A stretch of 64,000 nucleotides of DNA from Cognatitamlana sp035818475 (GCF_035818475.1 NZ_JAYMGV010000001.1:2294001-2358000), one strand, 5' to 3'; counted from the first letter of the stretch, positions 17,121 through 26,982 are shown. A program made the numbers and translations. Notes: generated by a model from the sequence alone, not told the origin.

Positions 17121-18371
17121 ATGAGTGAAACTATATTAAAGGTTGAAAATATAAGTAAGCAATATCGATTAGGATTGGTAGGTACTGGTACCATTAGTCA
17201 TGACTTGAATAGGTGGTGGTACAAGGTTAGGGGAAAAGAAGATCCTTATTTAAGAATAGGAGAAACAAATGATAGAGGTACAAAAGCCAATTCAGATTAC
17301 GTATGGGCTCTAAAGGATATAAATTTTGAGGTAAAACAGGGTGAAGTGTTAGGTATTATAGGAAAAAATGGCGCTGGAAAATCTACGTTATTAAAAATTT
17401 TATCAAGAGTTACACTTCCTACAACCGGAGAAATAAAAACGAAGGGGAGAATAGCCTCTCTTTTAGAGGTAGGTACGGGTTTTCACAGAGAAATGACAGG
17501 GCGTGAAAATATATATTTGAACGGTGCTATTTTAGGAATGACTAAAAAGGAAATAACTTCTAAGATTGATGAAATTATTGATTTTTCTGGTTGTGAACGC
17601 TATATAGATACACCTGTTAAAAGGTATTCTTCAGGTATGACCGTAAGGTTAGCATTTGCTGTAGCTGCATTTTTAGAGCCTGAAATTTTGGTAGTAGATG
17701 AGGTTTTAGCAGTAGGGGATGCCGAGTTTCAAAAGAAGGCTATTGGTAAAATGCAGGATATTTCTAGAGGACAAGGGCGTACTGTGCTATTTGTGAGTCA
17801 TAATATGGTTGCAGTAAAGAATTTGTGTACCAGAGTAATAGTGCTTAAAGATGGTGAAGTGCTGGGTATGGGAGAAACTGAAAATATGATAAAGCTGTAT
17901 TTGAATGACCTAAGTATGAAACCACAGGATCAATTAGCTAAATCTAAATTTTTATCCTTTGTTTCAATGCAGAGTATTTTAGGAAATAATACCTTGAAAA
18001 TTGGAGAAGATTTTCACTTATCTATTACGTTTAAAGAGACAGTCCATGGTCAATTTGATTATTTTTATGTAGCCATTGAAGATGATATGAGCAGAAGGGT
18101 ATTGTCTGTGGGAACTCATTTAGATAATAATTTTCACGACAAATTTCATTTTTCAAAAAAATTAAATTGTGTTATACCTAAATTATGCCTTGTAAAGGGA
18201 ATATACAGGGTCTTAGTTGCAATTGGAACAAGTGCTCCTTTTGAAAATAAAGAGGTTATAGAAAATGCTTTGAGTTTTGAAGTTGTAGATGATAATTTTT
18301 TTGAGAATGGAGTAAGTTTAGAAAAAGGACAAGGTGTTTTAATAACCAAAGTTAAATGGAATTTGTGTTAA
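17121..18371 (+). CDS. ABC polysaccharide exporter ATPase with C-terminal glycan-binding-type domain (Wzt-like)
   Basis: ATPase partner of the permease, 416 aa. Walker A GKNGAGKST is at 81-89, the signature YSSGMTVR at about 169-176, and Walker B plus the D-loop is VVDEVLAVGD. Residues about 250-416 form an extra beta-rich domain at the position of the Wzt carbohydrate-binding domain, which in E. coli O9a reads the chain-terminal modification. The frame opens at TTG 17106, but the ATG at 17121, one base after the permease stop, is better. The neighbouring FkbM methyltransferase could make the terminal mark. Confidence 0.92.
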   Translation: MSETILKVENISKQYRLGLVGTGTISHDLNRWWYKVRGKEDPYLRIGETNDRGTKANSDYVWALKDINFEVKQGEVLGIIGKNGAGKSTLLKILSRVTLPTTGEIKTKGRIASLLEVGTGFHREMTGRENIYLNGAILGMTKKEITSKIDEIIDFSGCERYIDTPVKRYSSGMTVRLAFAVAAFLEPEILVVDEVLAVGDAEFQKKAIGKMQDISRGQGRTVLFVSHNMVAVKNLCTRVIVLKDGEVLGMGETENMIKLYLNDLSMKPQDQLAKSKFLSFVSMQSILGNNTLKIGEDFHLSITFKETVHGQFDYFYVAIEDDMSRRVLSVGTHLDNNFHDKFHFSKKLNCVIPKLCLVKGIYRVLVAIGTSAPFENKEVIENALSFEVVDDNFFENGVSLEKGQGVLITKVKWNLC

Positions 18372-18395
18372 TTTTAGAATGGTAGTTCAATAAGC

Positions 18396-19184
18396 ATGTA
18401 TTTAAGTTATAGAAGAAAAATATTAAAAAACAACATCTACCTTTGGCTATGCCAATATGCAGTTTATATTCTAAAATTATACTATAAATTTAATAGTGCT
18501 CTTTTTTTAGATTATAGAAGTAAATGTTTAGAGAAACATGCTAGAAATTGCGAAAAAGAATTTTTTGTACTTCAAGTTGGCGCAAATGATGGTTTTGATA
18601 ATGATCCTATACATAAGTTTATTATGAAGTATGGTTGGAAAGGCCTTTTAATAGAACCACAACCAAAGGTATTTAATAAATTTCTAAAAAAAACGTATTC
18701 TCGATTCCCCAAAATAGAGCTTTTAAATGCTGCTCTTAGCTCTGATTTAACTCAAAAAAAATTATACTGTATTTCTTTTAGCGACCATAGGTGGGCAACT
18801 GGTTTGTCTAGGTTTAATAAAGAATCTTTCAAAGAATTGATTGATAATGGTTATATAGCTAGCCAAGCAAGACAACAAGGGGTTGAATTACCAGATTCTA
18901 CAGATAATTATATATCCGAGACTAAAGTGAATGCTGTAAATTTTGATTTTATAATCAATGAATATGGTATAACTAATGTAGATTTTTTGCAAATTGATGC
19001 GGAAGGTTATGATTATGAAATTCTAAAATTATTTCCGTTAGATAAAATAAAGCCCAAATTTATTAATCTTGAATATTCTCACTTTGATGAAAAAACCAAA
19101 GAGGAGTGTACTTTGTTATTAACTAAAAATCATTACAAGTGTGTTGAAGTAGAACATGATCTTTTTTGTGTATTGTATGGATAA
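18396..19184 (+). CDS. FkbM family methyltransferase
   Basis: 262-aa SAM-dependent methyltransferase. The SAM motif QVGANDGFDNDPIHKF near residue 62 and the later DFLQIDAEGYDYEIL are hallmarks of FkbM proteins, which O-methylate sugars and other small molecules. About 60 N-terminal residues, partly hydrophobic, could help it meet the membrane. It lies 24 bases after the exporter ATPase gene, so methylation of the exported glycan, possibly at its non-reducing end, is a reasonable inference. The sugar target is unknown. Confidence 0.85.
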   Translation: MYLSYRRKILKNNIYLWLCQYAVYILKLYYKFNSALFLDYRSKCLEKHARNCEKEFFVLQVGANDGFDNDPIHKFIMKYGWKGLLIEPQPKVFNKFLKKTYSRFPKIELLNAALSSDLTQKKLYCISFSDHRWATGLSRFNKESFKELIDNGYIASQARQQGVELPDSTDNYISETKVNAVNFDFIINEYGITNVDFLQIDAEGYDYEILKLFPLDKIKPKFINLEYSHFDEKTKEECTLLLTKNHYKCVEVEHDLFCVLYG

Positions 19185-19196
19185 CATTCTTAAATT

Positions 19197-20372
19197 ATGG
19201 TAAGAAAATTAGTTGTAATACCTTCAGATTTAATATCAGACTATGAGTCTAAGGGAACATCAAGTTGGTTAAGGAATTACTATAACCCCATGGGCTTTTT
19301 TGATAAAGTTTATGTTTTGTCTCCCATTGAAAAGGAATTTGACGAAAAATATGGACTCAAAATTGTGCCTGTAATATCTAATCGTGATTTTAGAAATAAA
19401 TTAAAAAAAATAAACCCAATTTGTGTAAGAGCTTATGGTGGGTATTGGGCAACAGATTACGCTAATTATAATAGAGTGACTAATATTCCTGTTGTGTCCA
19501 GCGTACATGATACTAACTTGAAATTAATGTATGAAAGTCTTAAATATTCAGATTTCATACTTTCAATGAGTCAGGTGGTTAGCAATGTTTTGCTTGAAAA
19601 TGATTTAGCAAAAAAAGAGCATATTAGCGTTTTGGGAAATAGGGTTGATACCTCGCTATTTAAAAAAATGAATATAGATAAATCTATTTTAAGCTCTTAT
19701 GAAATACCCCTAGACAAAAGAATTATTTTACATGTTGGCCGTAAATCTGTTGAAAAAAACATTGAAAATGTTATTAAAACATTAAACTATTTAGAAGATG
19801 AGTTTATCCTGTTACTGCTGGGAGCTGGAGATTTTAAACCTTATGAAAAGCAAATAGAAGAGCTAGATCTAAAAGAACGGGTTTTTAATATAGAAAAAAT
19901 TGAAAATAATAAATTACCACTGTTTTATAATATAGCAGAGGTATTATGCGTACCTAGTAGATGGGAAGGTTTTGGTTTAGTTTTTGTTGAAGCAGCCAGT
20001 TGTCTTACCAAAATAGTTACTTCTAATAAAGCACCTATGAGTGATTATCTTGTAAATGATGGGGTTATGAATACATTAATTAATGATTATGAAACTCCTA
20101 GAGTAATTGCTAAGGCCGTATTGAATTTAGTGAACAATAAATCTCAGAATTCCCATACACGAAATGTAATTGTTGAAAAGTTTGACCAAAAGGTGATTTC
20201 AAATCGAGAAATAGACTTTTATAAAACAATAGTTTACAGAAATATTAGAAAGCGAGCTGATTACAGAAAATGGTATGTTAAAAGGTGGTGTAAACTAGAA
20301 TTATTACCAGTTTTAAGGAAAATTAAAAAGTTACCTAAAAGGTTATGGTTAAAGGTCCGCTCGTATCAATAA
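19197..20372 (+). CDS. Glycosyltransferase family 4
   Basis: 391-aa GT-B fold retaining glycosyltransferase. The C-terminal Rossmann domain begins at HVGRKSVEKN (about 178). The EX7E catalytic pair is E257/E265 within RWEGFGLVFVEA. The N-terminal acceptor domain opens KLVVIPSDL and has no signal peptide. The C-terminal ~50 residues are Lys/Arg-rich and may bind the inner membrane surface, where lipid-linked glycans grow. Its 3' end overlaps the next gene by 28 bases. Donor and linkage cannot be predicted. Confidence 0.85.
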   Translation: MVRKLVVIPSDLISDYESKGTSSWLRNYYNPMGFFDKVYVLSPIEKEFDEKYGLKIVPVISNRDFRNKLKKINPICVRAYGGYWATDYANYNRVTNIPVVSSVHDTNLKLMYESLKYSDFILSMSQVVSNVLLENDLAKKEHISVLGNRVDTSLFKKMNIDKSILSSYEIPLDKRIILHVGRKSVEKNIENVIKTLNYLEDEFILLLLGAGDFKPYEKQIEELDLKERVFNIEKIENNKLPLFYNIAEVLCVPSRWEGFGLVFVEAASCLTKIVTSNKAPMSDYLVNDGVMNTLINDYETPRVIAKAVLNLVNNKSQNSHTRNVIVEKFDQKVISNREIDFYKTIVYRNIRKRADYRKWYVKRWCKLELLPVLRKIKKLPKRLWLKVRSYQ

Positions 20373-21343
20373 TTCTTCCTGTTTATAATGGGGAAACGTA
20401 TCTTGAACAATCTATAGAGAGTTGTTTAGGGCAAACCTATAGTAATATAGAATTAATTATTGTTAATGATTGCTCTACAGATACATCTCTTGAGATTATT
20501 AAAAGGTATTGTGCAAAAGATACTAGGGTTAAACTAGTAAACAACTCAGTTAATAAAAAATTACCAGCGAGTTTAAACATTGGACATGGATTTGCCAAAG
20601 GAGACTATATGACTTGGACAAGCCATGATAACTTTTACAACCCTGAGGCTATAGAAGTTATGCTTGAAACTATAAAAGAGAAGAAAGTTGATATAGTATA
20701 TGCTAATTACAATTTAATAGAAAAGGAACAAGAAAAAAATATTAGCTTAAAAGAATCTGGTTTTTTAATCTTATCTAATGTTATTGGTGCTTGTTTTTTA
20801 TACCATTCAAGAGTATATTTCAGAAACAAGTATGATGAATCATTGTTTTTAGTTGAAGATTATGATTTTTGGCTTCAAGGGTTTACTCAATTTAAATTTT
20901 ATCATATTAAGGAAGTTTTATACAATTATAGGAATCATGAATCTTCATTAACCGAGAGTACCAAAAGGAATAAGAAATCAAAAGACCTGTATGCTAAAAA
21001 TATTAAATTGGCCTATAGAAAATTTTTCGTTGAGCTTGGTTTAAATGAAAGCTATGCAGAACTGTTTTCTAAAATGCATATATCTCCATTTTCTATAAAA
21101 GGGAAAAATGAAATATTAAATATTAAAAAGCATGTTAGTTCATGCCTAAGAAAGCTTAATTTATCAAGGGCTGTTAAAAAGTCAATAGGAGTAGAAGTTT
21201 TAAAACTTCAACTTAAATTGCTCAGACTTATCAATAGTGATTTAACTATTTTTGATTGTCTAAAGTTTTTTGTCATGAATGCTTCTTTGTTTGATTTTTT
21301 CCATTTTAAAGTTTGGGTTAAGTTGTGTTTAAATAAAAAATAA
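20345..21343 (+). CDS. Glycosyltransferase family 2
   Basis: 332-aa GT-A glycosyltransferase. The nucleotide-binding opening VSIILPVYNGETYL and IIVNDCSTD are canonical. The usual metal-binding DxD site reads TSHDNFYN, a variant seen in some GT2 enzymes. A basic, hydrophobic C-terminal ~90 residues probably contacts the membrane. The start lies inside the end of the preceding GT4 gene; a later start would remove the first beta strand. It is followed by a 240-base AT-rich gap. Confidence 0.85.
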   Translation: MVKGPLVSIILPVYNGETYLEQSIESCLGQTYSNIELIIVNDCSTDTSLEIIKRYCAKDTRVKLVNNSVNKKLPASLNIGHGFAKGDYMTWTSHDNFYNPEAIEVMLETIKEKKVDIVYANYNLIEKEQEKNISLKESGFLILSNVIGACFLYHSRVYFRNKYDESLFLVEDYDFWLQGFTQFKFYHIKEVLYNYRNHESSLTESTKRNKKSKDLYAKNIKLAYRKFFVELGLNESYAELFSKMHISPFSIKGKNEILNIKKHVSSCLRKLNLSRAVKKSIGVEVLKLQLKLLRLINSDLTIFDCLKFFVMNASLFDFFHFKVWVKLCLNKK

Positions 21344-21583
21344 AGCGCATAACTATTGGGAGAATCTCCTTGTTACAATGTTTTGTTTAGTTAAAAAACA
21401 TCGATATAAAAAAAATATAACATGGTAAAGCTCTTGAGCATAGCCTGTATTTGAAATTTTCATCCATATTAAGAGTTTAAAATACCAGGTTTGTTTTTTT
21501 AGTATTATTAAAATAAAATCATATTAATATCTTGGTACCTTTTAGAGGTATTACCTAAAATAAAAAATTATAAAAATATAAAA
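21344..21583. other. AT-rich intergenic gap within the polysaccharide locus
   Basis: 240 bases, the longest gap in the locus, with no open frame, strong hairpin or clear TAnnTTTG box. A loose match (TGTATTTG) near 21445 could be a weak promoter. It may mark a join between two gene blocks. Confidence 0.5.
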
Positions 21584-22690
21584 GTGAAGATTCTTATTTG
21601 TTTTGGTACGCGTCCTGAAGCTATAAAAATGGCCCCTATTTGCTTAGCTCTTGCCAAGGAAAAAATTGCTTTTAAGCTATGTGTAACAGCACAGCATAGA
21701 GAAATGTTAGATCAGGTATTAACCTTTTTTGGAATTATTCCAGATTATGATCTAGATATTATGCAACCTAATCAAAGTTTAAATAAACTAAGTTCAAAGA
21801 TATTGTTAAAAATGGATGGGATTTTTGAAAAAGAGAATTTTGATATGGTTTTAGTTCATGGAGACACAACAACATCATCACTTGTTGCATTATCTGCATT
21901 TCATAGAAAGATAAAGGTATCACATGTAGAAGCAGGCTTGAGAACTTATAATAAATTATCGCCTTTTCCAGAAGAACTCAATAGGCAAATTACAGGTAGA
22001 ATTGCTGATTTTCATTTTGCCCCAACAGTTAAAGCCAAACAAAACCTTTTAAAAGAACAAGTAAATGAAACCAAAATAATTGTTACAGGAAATACGGTTA
22101 TTGATGCATTATTAATTGCAAAAGATAAATTAGATAGTGGTTTTAATAATGTTTTTATAGATGATTTAAAACAGAAAATTGATTTTAAAAAGAAGATTGT
22201 ACTAATAACGGGGCATAGAAGAGAAAGTTTTGGAGAGGGGTTTGAAAATTTATGCGATGCCGTTTTAGAGATAGCAAAAAGGGACGATGTTGAAATTGTG
22301 TATCCTGTTCATTTAAATCCAAATGTAAAAAGCGTAGTGAATACTAGATTGTTTGGTGTTAAAAATATTCATCTGTTAGAGCCATTAAATTATCCATCGT
22401 TTGTTTGGTTAATGAGTAAATCAAATTTGATAATATCAGATTCTGGGGGTATACAAGAGGAAGCACCAACATTTAAAATACCTGTAATTGTAACTAGAGA
22501 TATTACAGAACGAGCTGAAGGAATAAAAGAAGGTTGTTCTTTCTTGGTTGGTACAAATACTAGTTCAATTATTAATAAAGCAGATGATCTTTTAAATACA
22601 TCAGACCCTCTAAAAGGAGTCATAAATCCTTATGGTAAGGGGGATGCTTCAAAATTAATTGTTGATTTTTTACAGAGTGTTGATGTATAG
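21584..22690 (+). CDS. wecB: UDP-N-acetylglucosamine 2-epimerase, non-hydrolysing
   Basis: Converts UDP-GlcNAc to UDP-ManNAc reversibly. At 368 aa it matches WecB/MnaA. The family motifs are CFGTRPEAIKMAP at the N-terminus, HGDTTTS and HVEAGLRT centrally, and SDSGGIQEEAP near residue 285. The start is GTG, directly followed by the conserved KILICFGTRPE. No UDP-ManNAc dehydrogenase (wecC) follows, so the product is probably used as ManNAc or by an enzyme encoded elsewhere. It is distinct from the hydrolysing NeuC-type epimerase at 31726. Confidence 0.93.
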   Translation: MKILICFGTRPEAIKMAPICLALAKEKIAFKLCVTAQHREMLDQVLTFFGIIPDYDLDIMQPNQSLNKLSSKILLKMDGIFEKENFDMVLVHGDTTTSSLVALSAFHRKIKVSHVEAGLRTYNKLSPFPEELNRQITGRIADFHFAPTVKAKQNLLKEQVNETKIIVTGNTVIDALLIAKDKLDSGFNNVFIDDLKQKIDFKKKIVLITGHRRESFGEGFENLCDAVLEIAKRDDVEIVYPVHLNPNVKSVVNTRLFGVKNIHLLEPLNYPSFVWLMSKSNLIISDSGGIQEEAPTFKIPVIVTRDITERAEGIKEGCSFLVGTNTSSIINKADDLLNTSDPLKGVINPYGKGDASKLIVDFLQSVDV

Positions 22691-22777
22691 TTTTTAAGGT
22701 AGAGTTATGTATTGTACAATTGAAACGTTATATAATCATTATATGAGTTTAATTAAAAAAGCAAGTTTAAGGCGCTT

Positions 22778-23953
22778 ATGAGTTTTTCTTTTAATAATAA
22801 GAAAATATTAATGATTCTAAATCATGGCGGTCTTGGAGGTACTGAAAGGCAGGCGTTTGGTTTGGCTAAGTACCTAACAGAGGAAAAAGCTTGTGAAGTT
22901 AAAATATTGCAATTATATTCAAATTTCCAGACAGAAGAGTATAAAAAGCATGCTAAGCAAAGTCATATTAAAGAGGTACTCCATTTTGGACCATCATTTT
23001 TAATATTTAAAAAAGAGTGGTCCATAAAAAATTTGAAGCGTTTAAAATGGTCGTTTCAGTATTTGTGGAAAGTTAGACAAGGGATTATTCCTTACAAACC
23101 AGATGTTATTATTCCATTTTTAAATGTGCCTTCAAAATTAGCGTATTATTTGTATAAATTATTACCATCTGTTAAAGTTACATTTTGGCATCAGTTAGGG
23201 GCAGATACTACTAAAGGAGATTGGTTTGAAACATTTGCGGCATATAATATCCCCTTTGTTATTGGTAACGCTCATAATTGTTTTGAGCTGTTTAAAACCA
23301 AATATAAGATTCCCAAAAGTAAATTAAATTTATTACCACAGTATCTAACTTTAGAGCGTGTAGACAAAGATGGTGATTCAATAAGAAGCATGTTAAATAT
23401 ACCAGTTAATGCCGTTGTTATTGGTATGATTGCTCAGTATAGAAGTGATAAATATTTTGATCTTTTATTAGATGCTTATTATCAATTAGTGCACCAATTA
23501 AGTGTGGAAACTCATTTAGTCATTCTAGGTAATAAAAAAAATAATGATTCATCGCTTGAGATTTATAAAAGCTTAAAAGAAAAAGTTAAGCTTTATAAAT
23601 TAGAGAATCATGTTTCTGTTCTTAGTAATTTTGAAGTAAATAATCTTTTAAATATAATTGATATTGGAGTTTTGGTGTCTCAAATTGAAGGAATGCCCAA
23701 TACTGTTATGGAATATATGTCTTATGGAATTCCTGTTGTGGCAACTAATCACCCTGGATGTGAACAATTATTAGATAAAAGCAACTTTCTAATTCCTAAC
23801 GATATTGAAGTATTAAAAGATAAGCTAGCAGAATTAATTAATTCGAAAGAATTACGAGATATAGAAGGAAAGCGAAATGCAAAAAAAATATTAGATTACA
23901 ACGTTCCTGATTATGTTTATAAATTAGAGCAAATAATTAATAAATATTTATGA
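22778..23953 (+). CDS. Glycosyltransferase family 4
   Basis: 391-aa GT-B enzyme. The N-terminal loop LNHGGLGGTERQ (about residues 12-24) is the typical GGxE/GGTER acceptor-side motif. The donor domain contains IAQYRSDK, and the EX7E pair is E304/E312 in IEGMPNTVMEYMSYG. The PVVATNHPG segment after it is also typical. It overlaps the following GT2 gene by 4 bases (ATGA). It probably adds one sugar to the lipid-linked repeat at the cytoplasmic membrane face; donor unknown. Confidence 0.85.
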   Translation: MSFSFNNKKILMILNHGGLGGTERQAFGLAKYLTEEKACEVKILQLYSNFQTEEYKKHAKQSHIKEVLHFGPSFLIFKKEWSIKNLKRLKWSFQYLWKVRQGIIPYKPDVIIPFLNVPSKLAYYLYKLLPSVKVTFWHQLGADTTKGDWFETFAAYNIPFVIGNAHNCFELFKTKYKIPKSKLNLLPQYLTLERVDKDGDSIRSMLNIPVNAVVIGMIAQYRSDKYFDLLLDAYYQLVHQLSVETHLVILGNKKNNDSSLEIYKSLKEKVKLYKLENHVSVLSNFEVNNLLNIIDIGVLVSQIEGMPNTVMEYMSYGIPVVATNHPGCEQLLDKSNFLIPNDIEVLKDKLAELINSKELRDIEGKRNAKKILDYNVPDYVYKLEQIINKYL

Positions 23954-24870
23954 TTAAATCCCCATTAGTGTCAATCATTGTACCCTGTTATAATCAAGGT
24001 AAGTTCTTAAATGATGCCTTGACCTCAATATATAATCAAACCTATGCAAATTGGGAATGTATCATAGTGAATGATGGGAGTGTTGATGGTTCTGAAAGAA
24101 TAGCAAATAAATGGGTACATAAAGATGATAGGTTTAAATATTTTTTTAAAGAAAATTCAGGAGTTAGTGCCACAAGGAATTTCGCCTTAGATAATGCTAA
24201 AGGAGCTTATGTTCAATTTTTAGATGCCGATGATGTTATAGATTGCAGAAAATTAGAATTATCAATAGATGAGCTAGGACGTATTTCTTCTGAAGATAAA
24301 ACAATAGTGTTTACAAATTTTGAGATGTTCTCCGATAATCCAGATATTACTAAGGCTCCTTATTGTAGACTTGATTTAGGATTGTTTACTTATGAAAACC
24401 TACTATATAAATGGAATGATACCTTTTCAATTCCTATTCATTGTGGTTTTTTTGAGGCTTCTTTATTCAACAATATAAGATTTCCCGAAAATTTAACCGC
24501 ACAAGAAGATTGGTTAGTTTGGGTTAAAATGTTTAAGCTTGTGGTTACTCCCGTTTTTTTAGATAAGCCTTTAGCTTTATATCGTCAGAACCCGCAGGGT
24601 AGAACAAAATCTAGAAGTATTATTGAAGATCAAATGCTTGTTTTTGATGCTTTTAAAGAAATATTGAATGAAGAAGAATTTTATAAATTATCTAGAACGC
24701 TTGTAGAACGATATTTTAAAATTCAAAGGGATTATAAAACCAGGTTTAATACTTTAAAAAGATCTTACCCTTATCAAACAGGGTTAATGATAAAAAAGGT
24801 TTTAAAATCAATTGGTATGTTGAAGTTGGCGAGAAAAATTTTTCCATTTTTTTTAAGGTTTAAATCGTAA
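23950..24870 (+). CDS. Glycosyltransferase family 2
   Basis: 306-aa GT-A enzyme with VSIIVPCYNQGKFL at residue 7, IIVNDGSVDGS, and the metal-binding L-D92-A-D94-D95. A later NLTAQEDWLVW motif carries the catalytic-base ED signature of inverting GT2 enzymes. The basic hydrophobic C-terminus suggests membrane association. It is translationally coupled to the preceding GT4 gene. Sugar specificity is not predictable. Confidence 0.87.
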   Translation: MIKSPLVSIIVPCYNQGKFLNDALTSIYNQTYANWECIIVNDGSVDGSERIANKWVHKDDRFKYFFKENSGVSATRNFALDNAKGAYVQFLDADDVIDCRKLELSIDELGRISSEDKTIVFTNFEMFSDNPDITKAPYCRLDLGLFTYENLLYKWNDTFSIPIHCGFFEASLFNNIRFPENLTAQEDWLVWVKMFKLVVTPVFLDKPLALYRQNPQGRTKSRSIIEDQMLVFDAFKEILNEEEFYKLSRTLVERYFKIQRDYKTRFNTLKRSYPYQTGLMIKKVLKSIGMLKLARKIFPFFLRFKS

Positions 24871-24886
24871 ATAGTAGGTTTTATTA

Positions 24887-25780
24887 ATGTTAGCAATAGT
24901 TGTTCCATATTATAAGAGTTATTTTTTTGAAGAGACCTTAAAATCCTTAGCTATACAAACTGATAATCGATTTCATGTTTATATTGGGGATGATGCGAGC
25001 GACGAATCGCCAGAAGAGTTACTAAAAAAATATGAAGATCAGTTTGCATTCACTTACCATCGTTTCCAATATAATTTGGGAGGAATGTCCTTGGTAAAGC
25101 AATGGGAGCGATGTTTAGAAATGATAAAAGATGAGGTTTGGGTACAGATTCTTGGAGACGATGATGTATTAAGTGCTAATACAGTATCCATGTTTTATGA
25201 GCATTTGGGAATAGTAGATCAAGAAGACTCCAATGTAATAAGGTTTGCCACGCAAGTTATAAATGAAAAAGGAGCATTAACATCAGGGGTTTATAAGCAC
25301 CCGGTTTTAGAAAGTTCAGAAGAGTTTTTAATTCGAAAATATAAAGGAGGTACGAGAAGTTCTCTAAGTGAATATATTTTTAGAAAAGAAAAAATTGATG
25401 CAATAAAATTTAAAGATTTTCCATTAGCATGGTCTAGTGACACACTTGGAATCATAGAGTTTTCTGAAAATAAGGCTATTTATACTATAAATGATACTTT
25501 AGTTTTTTTTAGGAGAAGCGATAAAAATATTACGGGTCAGGTAGATTCTGTTGAAAAAAATGAGGCTTGGTTTAGGTTTTATTTATATGTGCTTTCTAAT
25601 TATGGTAAGACTTATTCGGAGGAATTAGTCACAATGTTATTTGACAGAATTGAAAAAGCCCAACTAAATAATAAAAAAACACCTTTAAGATGGGTAAAGC
25701 TATTTTGGTTATATTTAATTTTTAAAAAATATTCAAGGTTTTTCTCTTTACGTATAAAGATTAAAAATAGTATTAAATGA
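24887..25780 (+). CDS. Glycosyltransferase family 2
   Basis: 297-aa GT-A enzyme. The N-terminus starts directly at the first beta strand (LAIVVPYYKSYFFEETL), IGDDASDES follows, and the metal site is G-D91-D92-D93. The segment WSSDTLGIIEF takes the place of the usual ED base motif. It lies 16 bases after the previous GT2 gene and overlaps the next gene by 4 bases. Part of the continuous glycan-assembly block. Confidence 0.83.
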   Translation: MLAIVVPYYKSYFFEETLKSLAIQTDNRFHVYIGDDASDESPEELLKKYEDQFAFTYHRFQYNLGGMSLVKQWERCLEMIKDEVWVQILGDDDVLSANTVSMFYEHLGIVDQEDSNVIRFATQVINEKGALTSGVYKHPVLESSEEFLIRKYKGGTRSSLSEYIFRKEKIDAIKFKDFPLAWSSDTLGIIEFSENKAIYTINDTLVFFRRSDKNITGQVDSVEKNEAWFRFYLYVLSNYGKTYSEELVTMLFDRIEKAQLNNKKTPLRWVKLFWLYLIFKKYSRFFSLRIKIKNSIK

Positions 25781-26982
25781 GACTTTTGGTTATTACTCAG
25801 GATTTAAGGGTTAGTGGTACTAGTGCGGGTTTAGGAAGACGATCTTTTATAGCTAAATTAAGAAAGGCATATCCTGATTCAATAATTGATGTACATTATT
25901 TAATCCATAGAGATACAGAAGATAGGTTAGATTTGCTTCCTGTTAACTCTATAAAAAAGCATATTGTAAGCACTAAAATACCAAAGCATATTGTTTTTTT
26001 GAATCGATTCTACTGGCGTTTATTGCATGTTTCTTTAAATGAGCGCTTTCAGCAAAAGCAGTTTGCCAAAATAATTTCGAAAATAGATATTTATATCTAT
26101 GATCATATTTTTATATCGAGTGCAGGCACAAGGCATGAAACCATTTTAGCAACCCATCATTTGCCTATTTTAAAAAAGGCTAATATAATTTTTCATGACC
26201 CTTACCCATTAGCTTGGTATGAAGGGTATAATAAAGAACCTTCTAATTTAGATTTATTTCGTTTAAAACAAGTTATTGAGGTGGCTAAGCAGGCAAGAAC
26301 ATGCTCTAGTACTGCACAATACATGTCTCATGATCTCAAGTGTTTGTATGCTTACAAAAAGAAGTTTTTCACGCTGCCACACCAATTTGATTCTTCAGTA
26401 TTTGATGCTTCTGATACATCACGAGTATTAAAAAAATCAAAAAAGGTTAGTATTTCTTATCATGGAGCTTTAATGTTTGGGCGTAATGCATATAATTTAT
26501 TATTGGCATATCAAGAACTGTTGAAAGAAGAGAGAACTTATAATGAGCTAACAGAAGTTGTGCTAAGGGTGAAAGGTGATGGCGTAGAAAAATTAAAGCA
26601 GCATTTTGGTACTATTAAAAATATTAAAATATTAGATCCTTTAAATTTTTCTAATTCTTATAATGAACAAATGAACGAAAGCGAAATCCTCGTTATTCTA
26701 GAAAATGGTCCAGATTATTGTAATATCTTAGTGGGAAAAGCACCGTTTATAGCAAGTTGCAACAAACCAGTACTATGCCTTTCTCCGAGAAAAAGTGAAT
26801 TGAGAGACCTTATAGTTGATGAAAGGTGTATTGCTAATATGAATGATGTTAATGATATAAAAGAGAAACTAAAAAACTTAATAGATAATAGATTGGTTTC
26901 TAATGAAGAATTTAAACCTTTTGGAGATTACTTTAGCGAAGAAAAGTTTAAACAAAAACTAAATCAGATTATTGATGCTTAA
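25777..26982 (+). CDS. Putative GT-B glycosyltransferase
   Basis: 401-aa protein with the layout of a GT4-like enzyme: an N-terminal Rossmann-like start (RLLVITQDLRVSGTSAGLG), a middle linker and a second domain with SYHGALMFGRNAYNLLLAYQ. The canonical EX7E motif is not clear; the corresponding region reads LENGPDYCNILVGKAPF. The family call is therefore weaker than for its neighbours. It overlaps the genes on both sides by a few bases, which supports a role in the same glycan. Confidence 0.65.
   Translation: MRLLVITQDLRVSGTSAGLGRRSFIAKLRKAYPDSIIDVHYLIHRDTEDRLDLLPVNSIKKHIVSTKIPKHIVFLNRFYWRLLHVSLNERFQQKQFAKIISKIDIYIYDHIFISSAGTRHETILATHHLPILKKANIIFHDPYPLAWYEGYNKEPSNLDLFRLKQVIEVAKQARTCSSTAQYMSHDLKCLYAYKKKFFTLPHQFDSSVFDASDTSRVLKKSKKVSISYHGALMFGRNAYNLLLAYQELLKEERTYNELTEVVLRVKGDGVEKLKQHFGTIKNIKILDPLNFSNSYNEQMNESEILVILENGPDYCNILVGKAPFIASCNKPVLCLSPRKSELRDLIVDERCIANMNDVNDIKEKLKNLIDNRLVSNEEFKPFGDYFSEEKFKQKLNQIIDA

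Noticed and set aside
22730..22744. AT-only palindrome ATATAAT-C-ATTATAT before the GT4 gene at 22778
   Set aside because: Composition makes such palindromes common in this DNA; no promoter element aligns with it.
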